Part shown: positions 37,080 through 48,482 of the stretch, piece by piece
Layout: every line of letters starts with the position of its first letter
Numbering within the stretch: position 1 is the first letter of the stretch
Made by a program: the position numbers and the translations under genes
Notes under the pieces: generated by a model
The model's database searches: none
Told to the model about the DNA's origin: nothing
What the model saw: only the letters and a program-made list of their open reading frames with translations
DNA from: Lonicera japonica
Taxonomy: Eukaryota > Streptophyta > Magnoliopsida > Dipsacales > Caprifoliaceae
Length of the DNA stretch: 64,000 nt
Assembly: GCA_021464415.1 (NCBI GenBank)
Contig: CM038468.1
Span: 62,761,220-62,825,219 of the forward strand
Direction of reading: 5' to 3'

Positions 37080-38125
37080 GGCAAATAACACAATTTCCAG
37101 GAGGGAAAAATTATTCTTCAAGCCTTGATAAAAATAAATAAAAATATACAGCTACAAATAAAAATATAAAGACAGCTAAAAATAAATTGAAGCCAGTCTC
37201 CATCGAATCATCCTAAAGAAAGCATAAAAAAGCGAGAAAAGAATCAAAACCAGGACAGGACAAACAAATGAAGAAAAGCATAATATACCATTTAGTTTCA
37301 ATTTCAAGAACAACTAAAAAAGTGAAGAAGAGGTGTATATACGTAAGCAGATGAAACACGGAAATTTTCAAGTGTGGACCGTTTCGTACGAACTGGGCTT
37401 TTTTACGACGTTTGTTTATCGTAAAAAGGCCTGGTCCATATACTAATAATTTTACGGAGATGGTTACCAAGAGAAAGTTCTGGTTTGGGCATGATTTTTG
37501 AACAAGCTATAAGATTAATTAATTAATTAATTAAAACAGCAACACATAGAACAACCAATTCCAATTGCCTCGCATTCTTTATCTTCTTATGCAAATTGCA
37601 GAAAAAGAAAAAAGAAAAAACAAGAAATTGCCTGTGGATGACGGTGATCCCCATTAGTATGGGATTTTAGGGGTGATAAGGAAGACAATGGGGGAATTTT
37701 TTTTATTTTTTTTTGAAGAATGGAAATAATGCGAAATAGTGGTGCAGAATTGATGGCGATCGGAGGGTGAATCGAATTCCATGTCCCATGTGGTGGTTAA
37801 TTAGTTGCACAACTGCTTCTTCCTATACTACGCTTACCGCTCAACTCATTTTTTAATTTTTTGCGCAACTTATATATTTTTGTTATAATTTTTCAACTTT
37901 CTGTCAACCAAACTTATTCTAAACTTGAAACCGTGATGGATAGACATTTGCATTAAAAAATAAAAATAAAATAATAATTTACGAAGCATCAAATATTTAA
38001 TAAACTAAATAAAATTTAAATAAAGCCACAAGTGACTGATTAGCATTGTTTAATTGAAGTTTAGGATTTATTTTATATTAAATCTTAATATAATTTTTCA
38101 TACCAATTTTTTTGAAGTATTTATA
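37080..38125. other. OTU gene leader/promoter and intergenic DNA
   Basis: The minus-strand promoter and 5' UTR of the OTU gene should lie here. An 85-residue open frame at 37470-37213 has no recognisable domain and is taken as leader or chance. A TTAA repeat occurs near 37512-37535. Confidence 0.4.
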
Positions 38126-38137
38126 CGTTAATAACAC

Positions 38138-38208
38138 ACGAGATCTCCCGCTAAATAGATCGATCCCTCACAAGGACCTAGTGAAAGCCTAGACCACCCC
38201 ATAGGGTT
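38138..38208 (-). mobile_element. Short tRNA-like retrocopy (SINE fragment)
   Basis: A 71-bp segment is flanked by the perfect 12-bp repeat CGTTAATAACAC (38126-38137 and 38209-38220). A duplication of that length points to LINE-type retroposition. On the minus strand GTGGTCTAGGCTTTCAC resembles a pol III A box region and GGATCGATCT a degraded B box. It is much shorter than a full SINE and has no clear tail. Confidence 0.5.
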
Positions 38209-38271
38209 CGTTAATAACACATTTAAAACCCTTAAGCAATAGTATAACTATATAAGAGCATTGGTGTGGTT

Positions 38272-39533
38272 AGGGCGGCTTGAGGGAGATTGAGGCCCTA
38301 AGCGAAATTTAATATTCACGAAAATTGGGGTCCCGAATTATTATCTTCTTTTTCAACAAAGCAATCTCAAAATCATAATATTTAATAATTTGAAACAAAA
38401 AAACTCCAAAATATAGAACCAATCTATTATTGAATTTAAAAATAATTAAAGCAACAATTAACATAAGATTGATAGATAAATCTTCGAGTTTGTAACAAAA
38501 ATATACAAAACCATCCCAGTAATATTTAATAGCATATTCTTCGTGCTTTTTGAAGTGCGAAATTAATAATTACATCACTAAAATTCAACAATGTAATTGT
38601 AGTTGTAGGTAAGTACGTGCCATGTAGTTATTCTGATGCACATTGTTTTGGTAATTCTGGGCAAACAGAACTTTTACGTCAATAATGTTAAAGATCATCG
38701 TAATTGATTGTTTGTTTGTCAGAACTTAGAAGTTATGTATAGTTAATTTGATAATGTGAACTCATCCATGCCATAAATGTTGGGCTTGTTTGTACATGGA
38801 GTGTGGTATGCGATACCATTCTATCCAAGTGCTGATGCAAAATGAGTAGAAGTACTACATTGTAAAACCATCATTTGACAACCAACAAATGGATCTAATA
38901 GTTATCATACATCTCAATAGAACTTTCACAATATTTACCCAACCAGTCTAATGTGTCTTCATTGTTTAGTGCTCTCACAGCAAAAGTCTCCATATTGCTA
39001 CTGGTTTATTCTTTTGTAGTTTGAGTCTCTGTCAAGTAGTCTGTTTTTGGTTTGTATATGTGAGTTGCTCTTATCTAAGTTCATAACTAAATAACACATT
39101 AAAAATTAGGGATTTAGGATTTTAAGGCTTAAAAATCTACCGTGGTGAGTTGGTGCCCTTGGGGCTTAGGCTCAGAGAGTCGGAGCCGCAGGTGAGCTGT
39201 GAGCAGAGAGACGTGGACGGAGACGGAGAGGTGGAAAACGAAAAACAGAGAGAGAGAAGAATGAAAAAAAAGAGAGAAATAGGGGAAAATAGTTGCGGAA
39301 AAGAAAAGAAAAAAGATGAAGAGAACTAAGGAGCAAAAGAAAAAAAAGGAGACAAAATAGATAGCTGATAGCTCTCGGGATCTCTCTCTTCATCAAGGTT
39401 TATTTCAACTTACAAAATGCCCCCTTAACTTTTAATCATTACAATTAGATACCTAAACTTTTTTTTTGGTGCCCTCTCTCTACATGGGGCCCTAGGCATA
39501 TGCCTAGGTTGCATGCCCATGTAGTCGGCCCTG
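38272..39533. mobile_element. Mutator-like non-autonomous element (1.26 kb)
   Basis: GGTGTGGTT occurs at 38263-38271 and again at 39534-39542, a perfect 9-bp duplication. The left end AGGGCGGCTTGAGGGAG resembles the inverse of the right end, CAGGGCCGACTACATGGG. GGGGTCCCGAAT near the left and GGGGCCCTAGGC near the right form a subterminal inverted pair. The interior includes unique-looking AT-rich DNA and a purine-rich tract (about 39172-39360) that could be captured host DNA. No transposase was found. Confidence 0.72.
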
Positions 39534-39542
39534 GGTGTGGTT

Positions 39543-40490
39543 GAATTATTGCTTCTTTTTTCTTATATAAAATTATGGTTTATATATATATATGTGTTGT
39601 TCCACCAAAATATATATGTATATATATGTGCTGGACAGAATGGTGAAAAGAATAAAGTTTGATAATGGAGAGAAAAAGAATGCGTGCGAAGTTTATACTT
39701 AATTATAGTAATTATTAACCAAACAATGATATAGTTAGGGTCAGGGGTGCGTAGAAAATTGATTGGATAAACAGAATCTTTTGAACCGATTTTAATCGAC
39801 ACAATTTGGTCGATCTTTTTAGTCCATTGTCGGACTTGGTTTAAAATTATGAAGAATTGTAACTTAGGTCTCATCTTCAGTTTGTGAAAATGAGAAACCG
39901 GACTAGATGGCCTCTCTCCGTTGTATAAAGGGGTGTTCACTTTTTGATCCAGTGTCTAATATTTCAAATTGGCATGACAAATTGGTTTGGTGCGCATAAA
40001 AACTAAAATGATACAATCTAGTCTAAAACCTCAAAAATGAAAATATTAATGTGAAAATGGTAAAAAAAAAAAAACTGAACAAATTAAACCGTGGACACTC
40101 ATTTTCAATAGATTTTCTTAAAAATCTTTATACATAATTTTACGAGCGCAATGAATCTTGTTTTATGGATCATGATCGGTAGGTTTCAAATATATAAGTT
40201 TTATTAAAATCCGATTTTGGATTTAAAGTTATAACCTTTTACATTTTATTAAAAAGTTTGATGTGAGAGAAGTAATGTGGAATAGTAAAGAGAGTATGGA
40301 GTGAGTTTGGTGTATTTTATTGTGTATTTAGGGGGATGTGAGTCTTACTGTTTAGTTATAATTTGACACTTTAACGTGAGTAGAGAAACACGTCTAAAGA
40401 TGTAGGTCGAATGTAAGCTTACGAGGAGAGTCTTGAGCCATTAATAGTGTAGTTTTCAAAGAAAGAAATTGGCAGACATTTTATCCTTTA
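39543..40490. other. Intergenic
   Basis: No gene seen. The stretch from about 39740 to 40100 contains CAGGGGTG and AAAGGGGTGTTCAC motifs reminiscent of hAT-like MITE tips, but a matched pair was not found. Confidence 0.4.
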
Positions 40491-40494
40491 AAGA

Positions 40495-41808
40495 ATCCAC
40501 AGCGTGATTGCTAACATTTATAGTGAAATTTGTAAATATTAACTAAGTTCTTAGCGAATATACAGCGGGTATGGTATAAAAAATAGTCATACGAGTGTGC
40601 TTCGCTTGTATCAATTTTGAGCTCAAAAGAAAAAAAAAAAAGAAAAAAAATGCTTCATACGAGTGAGGCACACTCGTATAAGCATTTTTTATTTTTTGTG
40701 AGATAGAATGAATTTATATATATATATATAGTGCCATACGAGTATGCTTCACTTGTATGGGTCATATATGACTCATATGAGTGTCCTACACCCTAATGAA
40801 TTTTTTTCCCATACAAGTGAGCTAAACCTATATGTAGGGGTTTTGTCAGAAATCCGAAAACTGAACAAATGAACTGAACCGATCCGTTGCAATCCGAAAT
40901 TTCTCGAACCAAAAAAAAAATCAAAACCGATTGCTTTGGATCTGTATGGGTTGGGGATTCGGGGTCCCCGAATTGGACCGAAAAAACTGAATCTTTAAAA
41001 AAAAATATTTGCTAATTTAATATAATTACTTAAGTTGTCTTACAATACGTTGAAAAAAAAAAAGAAAACTTTCTTACAACATTTACAGTATATAAATGAC
41101 CCAACCATATAGATTATTTACATTTATAAATAATTACTTAAGCTAATTATTAAAATAAATACATTATATAATTTCTTTGTAGCACCTTTTGAGTGAATTT
41201 ATATTTTTAGTGCAATTTTGAACTAAAGTTTTAACAATATAAAAAAAATCGAATAAGACCGAACTGGACCGAAACCGAATAATTTGGGGAGGGTTTGGGT
41301 TTCATATGTACGAAAATCAAAACCGAACTGAAGCGAAACCGAACTATAAAGTTTGGAGAGGGTTTGGGGTACCCAAATTTCTACCCTGACCGAAACCGAA
41401 AACACCCTACCTGTATGGTTGATACGAGTGAAAGAAAGCCGTATGAGTAAAATTTAAAGGTATAGTAAGTTTATTCGTTCTATGCCATACAAGCCTAATA
41501 TTTACCATACAAGTTTCTCCGCTGTAAGTTGGGGTATGCTAAATTTGGCCATTTAGCATACCTGGTGGGGATGCTCTTAAAGCAAATAACCATAAGGTAA
41601 AGGCTACCTTTATGAGTCATAAGGGTAAGAGTTACACGTACGACAAAAAAATAAAATAACCATAACGGTAAAAATTACTCGTATGAATCTTTTTTTTTTC
41701 AAGCTTATGCATGATACGTGCTTGGCATACTTGTATGGCTATTTTTTTTACCATACTCGCTGCAAACTCTTAAGAAATTAATTGCTATATTTCCTTCACG
41801 CTGTGAAT
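40495..41808. mobile_element. Long-TIR element containing a nested hAT-like MITE
   Basis: The left flank (CCACAGCGTGATTGC, later AGTTCTTAG, CAGCGGGTATGGTA and AATAGTCATACGAG) is inverted at the right (CTTGTATGGCTATT, TACCATACTCGCTG, CTCTTAAG, TTCACGCTGTG). Matching runs over 75 or more bases with gaps. CATACGAGTG/CACTCGTAT words recur through the interior in both orientations. No target duplication could be read, so the boundaries are approximate. Related words occur at 63360-63530. Confidence 0.5.
40835..41409. mobile_element. hAT-like MITE (575 bp), nested
   Basis: The ends are TAGGGGTTTTG and, inverted, TAGGGTGTTTTCGG. The flanks are CCTATATG (40827-40834) and CCTGTATG (41410-41417), an 8-bp duplication with one mismatch. 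An 8-bp duplication with TAGGG tips is characteristic of hAT MITEs. The interior is rich in CCGAAACCGAA words in inverted orientation. It sits inside the long-TIR element at 40495-41808 and is therefore younger. Confidence 0.75.
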
Positions 41809-41809
41809 A

Positions 41810-43152
41810 CTATTATAATATAGATATTTATAAGCTTGTTACTCATGGAAAAAGAAAATAGGAGATTATTTGTGGCGTCTAAGCTTGTCATTGGATCGAA
41901 TCTCTACCCAAGTCCGATCCATTTAATCAGATATGGCGAGGGATTTCTGATCCGTTTATTCAAATCCGATCCGATTTATTAAGCCTTTCTTTAACAAGTC
42001 GGATATGAATATATACCGATCTGTTCTGATACACATACATATATATATATACATACATATATACACTTATATCCATAGTTATTTTTTTTATAAATTTTTA
42101 ATGTTAATCTTTTGTTACAAATTACAAGTTATTATCTATTTAGAGCCTTCCACAACTCTTCCACTTCTTCACTTCTTACTATTTCACGTTAGGGTAACCA
42201 GATTATTTAAAACCAACTTCATGTTTATACATACATGTTAAATCTTCCACCTTCATATAATTTTATATGGAGTAAAACATGGAATAAAAGTGAAGATGGA
42301 GATTAATTCTCCCCTCTCTAATTTTTTTTGTCATCAACATAAGGGTTATGAATAGCATCTATTGTTTTTCTTATTCTATAGGATTGGATTCATTTTATTA
42401 AAAAAGATTGTAATTGAAATTATTTGTCTTTATTTTCTTTTCAAGGAAATGTTTAATTCATTTTGTTCGAAAATAAATTAAAGTTTTGCTATGACCATTA
42501 ATCCTTTAAATTTTTGATTGGGTCGGATATTTGTTTGATAACAAATCGCAAATGGATAGTATTTTACATATCCATTGGATTAATGGATTGGATCGGATCA
42601 ATTGTATTCGTTTTCAGATCAAATTTGGATACAGCCTGATCCGGCCCATAATCGATTTGTTGAAAGGCCTAGGGGTGTCTCAAGCACATATATAGACATA
42701 CCATATTCAATGCAAATTTTTTTGTATCAGGGCTAATCCTATAATTTGGAGAGCATGATGTAAAAATTTAAAATGAGACACTTTTTTACTTAATCATGTA
42801 AATAATATGTAAAAAAAAATTATCACTTTTTGAAAGATTAGAAAAATGTAACAACAAAAAAAGAAGACATAACATATAATAAACCCAAATGAAAGAAGAG
42901 AGAAAAATAACATTTTTTTTCTTAAAAAATGAAATACTTAATAGTATTCAACAATAGTTGGAGTTGGAGAGACAACGTGGGAGACGCGTAATGGATAAAT
43001 CAGTAGTGGATTAGTGGGAAGTGCTATAGTTTTGTTGAAAAGATTAAAAAAAAAAAGTAGACATAAAAATATAAACTTGAATGATGTGGAACTTTACATC
43101 TTTTATTAATTGAACCTTTATCATTCTAGTTTTAAATTTCAATCCTTTTATT
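41810..43152. other. Intergenic
   Basis: No gene seen. GGATCGGATC and CCGATCCGATTT words at 41895-41990 and 42580-42645 are in roughly inverted arrangement and may be a further worn MITE. An AT/CATA microsatellite lies at about 42030-42070. Confidence 0.4.
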
Positions 43153-45342
43153 GTCACACCCAAATAACAAAAATAATACTTACTTAAAAATACTATTAAA
43201 TCAAGAGAACATAATAATAGTATTATCATTTCTAAAATCAACATCATCTCATATCCATATTTTTTTTAAACAACCTTGTCTCAAAAAAAATAACACTAAC
43301 AAATATTCACAACTCACACACATAAGGATGCCTAGTCAAAATACACAAAACAAACTAGTAAATATTTACATCTCAAACTCATTTTAGGTTTGTATTTAAC
43401 TTATTGACAAAATATACAATAAACAAAAACGCCGTAGTGTTTTTTTCTATAAACATTCCCACCCATCATAGACCTGGCAGTGGACATCCCTTCTTGATAC
43501 CTGTAAGAGAAATATATATAAAGGTATGAGCTATAGTCTCAGTGAATGCACCACTTTTCTCAACAGTAATCTGTAAAAGTATATATATATACACATATCA
43601 TATATAATTAAATTCAATTCTCATCCTCTAGCCATCATATAAGGCATCAGATGTACCACACACATAACCACTCTCTAGCCTAAATTGTTAGGCATCAAGC
43701 ATCCATACCATATACCCATCCTCTAACCCTATATATACTGGGCATCAAATGTATCACACATAACCGTTATATAGCCTCAATTATCAGACATCAAGCATCC
43801 ATTCCATATACACATTCTCTATCCCTATATATATTGGGCATCAGATGTATCACACACATAACCGCTCTATAGCCTCAATTATTAGGCATCAAGCATCCAT
43901 TCCATATACACATCCTCTAACTCTATATATACTGGGCATCAGATGTATCACACACATAACCGTTCTATAGCCTCAATTATTAGGCATCAAGCATCCTTAC
44001 CATATACACATCCTCTAACCCTATATATAATGGGCATCAGATGTATTAACATACATATTCCACACCACCCTTCACATTTATACATTCAAATGTATATAAA
44101 TTCCAAGTAAGTACACTCACCTCAAGTCCACACTAACGTAGTTCCAAGTTTTATTTTCTCGGTGCGTTAGAAGTATCTGTTCCTTCACCTACCAATCTAA
44201 CATAATTAGTATTCTAATTCTACATCAATATAATCATTTATAAGTGTGAAAAATACACTAATAATTACACAAATGTATACTCTTTATGCACTTGTTAATT
44301 TACAACACATTACAACCTTTCAGAATTAGGTGCAGTCCAAATCCCTTGCACAGACTAGGTACTTTTCGTTCTCCAATCATTCTCAAATTTTTATAGTAGT
44401 TACACAACATGTTTATAAACAATATTCCAGAATTTGAGCATAATCCAACGGCTAAAACATCGGATATTCATAAAACAACTCAGTACAAACATGTTGTCCA
44501 GAATATAATGTATGGCAATAGTCCAACTTCACGGATTAAACTGTACCAATTGGCTAAGAGCTAGGTGCTCTACCATATATTTCTGGAAAGCTCTGTATGT
44601 CTACTTTTTAATGCAATTTACGGTGCATAAATCGAAATTTTCTACAAGGAGTTATAACAATTCTCACACAGTGACACCAATATGCCAGAATTATAAACTT
44701 ATAAATTTTTAGCATGATTTCTACTTATATCATCTATTATTATCTCTTCATGATCAAGAAAATCCAATTATATCATCACAACACACAAGAACATCAAAAA
44801 ACAAACTCAAACCATGTTCTTTCATTTTTAATTATAATTTTTCAATTTCAATTACTACAACACAATAAAAGGATGATAAAAAAAACATAAATAGCATAAT
44901 TTAAACTTACCCTTTGATTATCTAATTTTCCTTATTTTTCTCTTCTTCTCCCTCTTTTTCTCTTCTTCTCCTTGTTTTTCTCTTAATTTTTCTCTTATTT
45001 TTCAAGAATATCAATTGATTCAATCATACACATATAATTCCATTTACACACTACCCCCCTCAACTTCTATTTCACATAACTAAATCCACTTACATACTTT
45101 ATTTTTAAATAAGTTCCTTATGAATTATTATTCTAACATGAGTTCTTATAATATACACAAATCTAACTCATATATTTTTCACAAAATCAAACATCATGGT
45201 AAAATGCACAATTTCACTATTCACCACACATTAGGAATAAATTGATATTATTAAATGCACAAACATAAATGTAAATACTAATAAATACTTAAACATATTT
45301 AAATGATACTAAAATATTTTTTTTAAGATTCGGAATGTCACA
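43153..45342. mobile_element. Probable 2.2-kb non-autonomous element carrying a 98-bp tandem repeat
   Basis: The left end GTCACACCCAAAT is partly inverted at the right end (ATTCGGAATGTCACA), and TTTATT lies just outside both ends (43147-43152 and 45343-45348). The block holds a tandem array, a pyrimidine-rich tract (44930-45000) and no coding region. The boundaries are a hypothesis from these two observations. Confidence 0.45.
43620..44056. repeat. Tandem repeat, about 98-bp unit, more than four copies
   Basis: GGCATCAGATGTATCACACA recurs at about 43643, 43741, 43837, 43935 and 44033, a period of 96-98 bp. Each unit also contains a second related word, GGCATCAAGCATCC, so the unit may derive from an older half-size duplication. 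The copies are highly similar. No CRISPR-like conserved-repeat/variable-spacer pattern is present. Confidence 0.9.
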
Positions 45343-48300
45343 TTTATTATCAACAAATAAATATAAAGCTTGGAACTTGGACTCCTAATTTGATAAAGAT
45401 TGGTCACTATTTCCCTGCACGGTTACATAGCCTGCACAACCCATAGACTAGCCCTAGTTAGTATTTAATATTTTTCATAAGTGCCGACAGTTCTTTAGTT
45501 GACATTCTCTTTATTCTTGTAATAAGAATGTTATAAATTTAATACACAAAAATGTGGAATTAACATTTTATTGATAGGGGAAAATATTGGTATTTAGCTT
45601 TTCTGATAGTAAAGATTGCAAAGAAAATATTAAAGCATGTACCGTATAAATTATATAGATATAATATGTTGTAATTCGTGTCAAATACTATTAATTATTA
45701 AAAAAATATCTTAAATTTTAGTACATTTTTAAAATGAAAAACCAGCCTCTTATTATATATATGTATTTCCTAGGCTTTATAACATCAACATAAACTTATG
45801 TATATCAAGACCTTGAAGTGTAGAAGTTATGACATTAAAGTTAAAAAATATAACTAACGTATTAATAATATTTTCGGTGATATTTGGTTGATATTTTGAG
45901 TTGAGTTTTTAAAATATAGTATTTGGTAGAATTTGGAAGTATATTGAAAAGTGAATTTGGTTTTTGTTTGAGGTTTTTTTAACTAACTAAAAAATCTCAT
46001 AAATTTTTTTTAAAAAAATAGTTTCAACAGATCTTATTTTATAAATCTCGACGAACAGGTTTTAAATATATATTTTTTATTTAGTTTTAATTTTTCGATT
46101 TAAAATTATAATATTTTAAAAGCTTTTTTAAAAAGAAAAAATAAAGTGAATTTTTTTTGAGAAGCGTAAAAATAAAATTAATTTTAAGTTAAATTTTTAA
46201 AAAAATTATTTAGAAATACTAACCAAGCAGCCTTCATGTTTAAAATTACGCCAGTGTCCTAATAATGCATTCACACACATATTAGTGATAGCGTGCATGT
46301 AAGCCACATGGAAAAGTTTGATTAGATTGTTTAATTACTTTAGTTTCCGGCCAACAAAAAGGACAAAATAAATATCAGTACGTACCTTTCATTCATGAAA
46401 AAGCACATTTGATTGATTTGTGGTCAGATATCACATGGGCGTGTTTGAATTTTTACGAGCTCACAGGTTTTTCATAATCTTTTTCATTCCCTTAAACAAA
46501 TTAATCGAGACTACTTAAACTGTGTCTTTAGTCTCCAGCTCTCTGTTCGTCTGTCGATAATTTCTCATTAACACCCTTCCTCCACCAACTATCATGTTTA
46601 CATGATTTTTGCATAAATCTTAATATAAATATAATTACAGATAATATTTATAAATCTATATAAATTAACATACAAATCTTCAATTAACATGATTTTACGT
46701 ATATAATTTAATTTAATTAAAAAATTTTACTAACTTTAATATATAACCATACTAAAGTAATAAATCTATTGATGGTTTCAGAACTCAAAAACACCATAAA
46801 CATGTTTCTTTTTCTTGACTTATGTAGGAACATGTTTCTTCCTCTTAACTTGTACTTTTTTTGTGTTGTACCCTAAGATTAGATATGTAATTGGCAGAAT
46901 GTTATATATTATTATAGGTAGAGAGATGATCAAGTTATAATATGTTTTCACAAAACCGATGTTTCTTCCGCTCGTGGGCCGCTCGCGGATCTAAACCTGT
47001 CACTAGCACATAAGAAGTTTGTACCCGGGAATGATCGAACATAGATCTCCTACTAAATACACATAAAAACTCAGTGATGAGCCAACCCTATGATTTTTGC
47101 TAGATTTATACAACACTACATTTGTGATGTAAGGTCGTTGACTTGATATTTTAATACTTTAGAATATAATCTAATGGCTTTTTGTAGTACTTTTGATTAA
47201 TTTAGTGATACTCTTTTAGAATTAATACAGAAAGAATTGCAAGAAAAATTAGGGATATACGTCAGAATCGGTTCGTTGTCTCTAGTTTCAGCCTGTTTCA
47301 AGTTTTGCTAGCTAGAGTTATTATGTCCAACTGGGCTTATGTTATGTATTCATCGTGTATAACGAGTCTGTGTCGTGCTTTCCTAGTTTCACATAATTCA
47401 TTTTTTTAACAAGTTAGTCTGGTGATCAACCCATTTATGATTTAAATTCGTAACTCTATGTTTGAGAGTTTCAATTTAGAAAATTTAAGAAAATGAGAGA
47501 AAGTTTATCCGTTCTCTCATTTCAGAGTTTTTTACATAGTGAATTTAAGAAAAAAGAAGATAAAATTAATTAAAACTCTCTCCAAATTGGAGAGAACAGA
47601 GTTATTTAATTTTATCCTTAAAATACATAACAAATCTTTAAAAGATGATATTTTCTCTCTTTTTATTTTCAACTCACAAACAAAAAGGAGAGATTATAAC
47701 ATTCTATCTCTTCTTAAACTCTCCAACAAAAGAGAGAAAATTATTTTCCTTTCTCTCACTCTCTTTCCTCCGGATTGATACTCTTTCTTCTTAATTGGGA
47801 AGACCCAAACAAAGAGTACATTTTTATTTTTAGTACATAATCAATGTATCTAATCTTAATATATATAGTAATGCAAGTTTGTTTTGAACCATTGATTAGG
47901 TTGAAAACAATATCTCCTTAGAAACATGTGAAAATGTCAATTAAATATGAACTCTTAATTTGAATGGATGTAGTATTATAAAAATGCGGACACTAATAAT
48001 TATTTTTAACCATTGATTATGTTGAAAACAACGTCTAAAAATGTGTAGAACTCAAACATATATTCTTAAATTAATTAAGAAGGGAATATTATACATGTGC
48101 TAACACTAGTCAGAATCTCATCCCTCGGGCCAGAATAGGATGGTCACTAGAGAATCAAATTCCATCAAAAAAATATGCTAAAACGGTCACTAACCAACTT
48201 TTAAATTCCATGACACAAAATCCACATACAACGGCTATAATCAATAACAGCCTTCCACTTTCCTGCTTTCCCGTCCCTCAAATCTAATTCGCCCAAAATT

Positions 48301-48482
48301 TGCTTCGCCCAAAAAGCAACTCTCATCATTTATGCTTTCAATCTTCCATCACATTAACTTTTAAACTCAGAAATACAATTTCTGAGTTCATTAATAAAGA
48401 TAGATATCATTTTTGTTATATCTAGCTATTGCCGGCATTTGAAATTAAAAATCTATTGCATTTAACAGCAGCCACTGGATTG
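45343..48482. other. Intergenic
   Basis: No gene supported. A tRNA-derived SINE-like segment at 46975-47095 is listed separately. The 200 bases before 48483 should contain the promoter of the next gene; no clear TATA box was seen. Confidence 0.45.
46975..47095 (-). mobile_element. tRNA-derived SINE-like segment
   Basis: On the minus strand it reads AGGGTTGGCTCATCACTGAG at the start and GTTCGATCA (47032-47040 complement) 50-60 bases on, the spacing of pol III A and B boxes. GATCCGCGAGCGGCCCACG follows. No target duplication was identified, so the edges are approximate. Confidence 0.45.

Noticed and set aside
37213..37470. 85-codon minus-strand frame upstream of the OTU domain, possible N-terminal exon
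   Set aside because: No ankyrin, OTU or targeting motif. The 16-nt exon at 37079-37064 gives the correct phase with a good donor, while this frame would need extra unproven splicing.
39172..39396. 74-codon Leu/Ser/Phe-rich minus-strand frame
   Set aside because: It is a by-product of a long purine tract, with no other coding evidence.
41880..42672. MITE with GGATCGGATC words
   Set aside because: Inverted words are present and GGGGTGTC occurs on the right, but no matching left tip or duplication was found.
43620..44056. CRISPR-like array
   Set aside because: Whole 98-bp units are repeated without unique spacers, and the DNA is plant nuclear.
48429..48482. Upstream extension of the 48483 gene
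   Set aside because: The frame is open but has no ATG, and TTG starts are not expected in plant nuclear genes.
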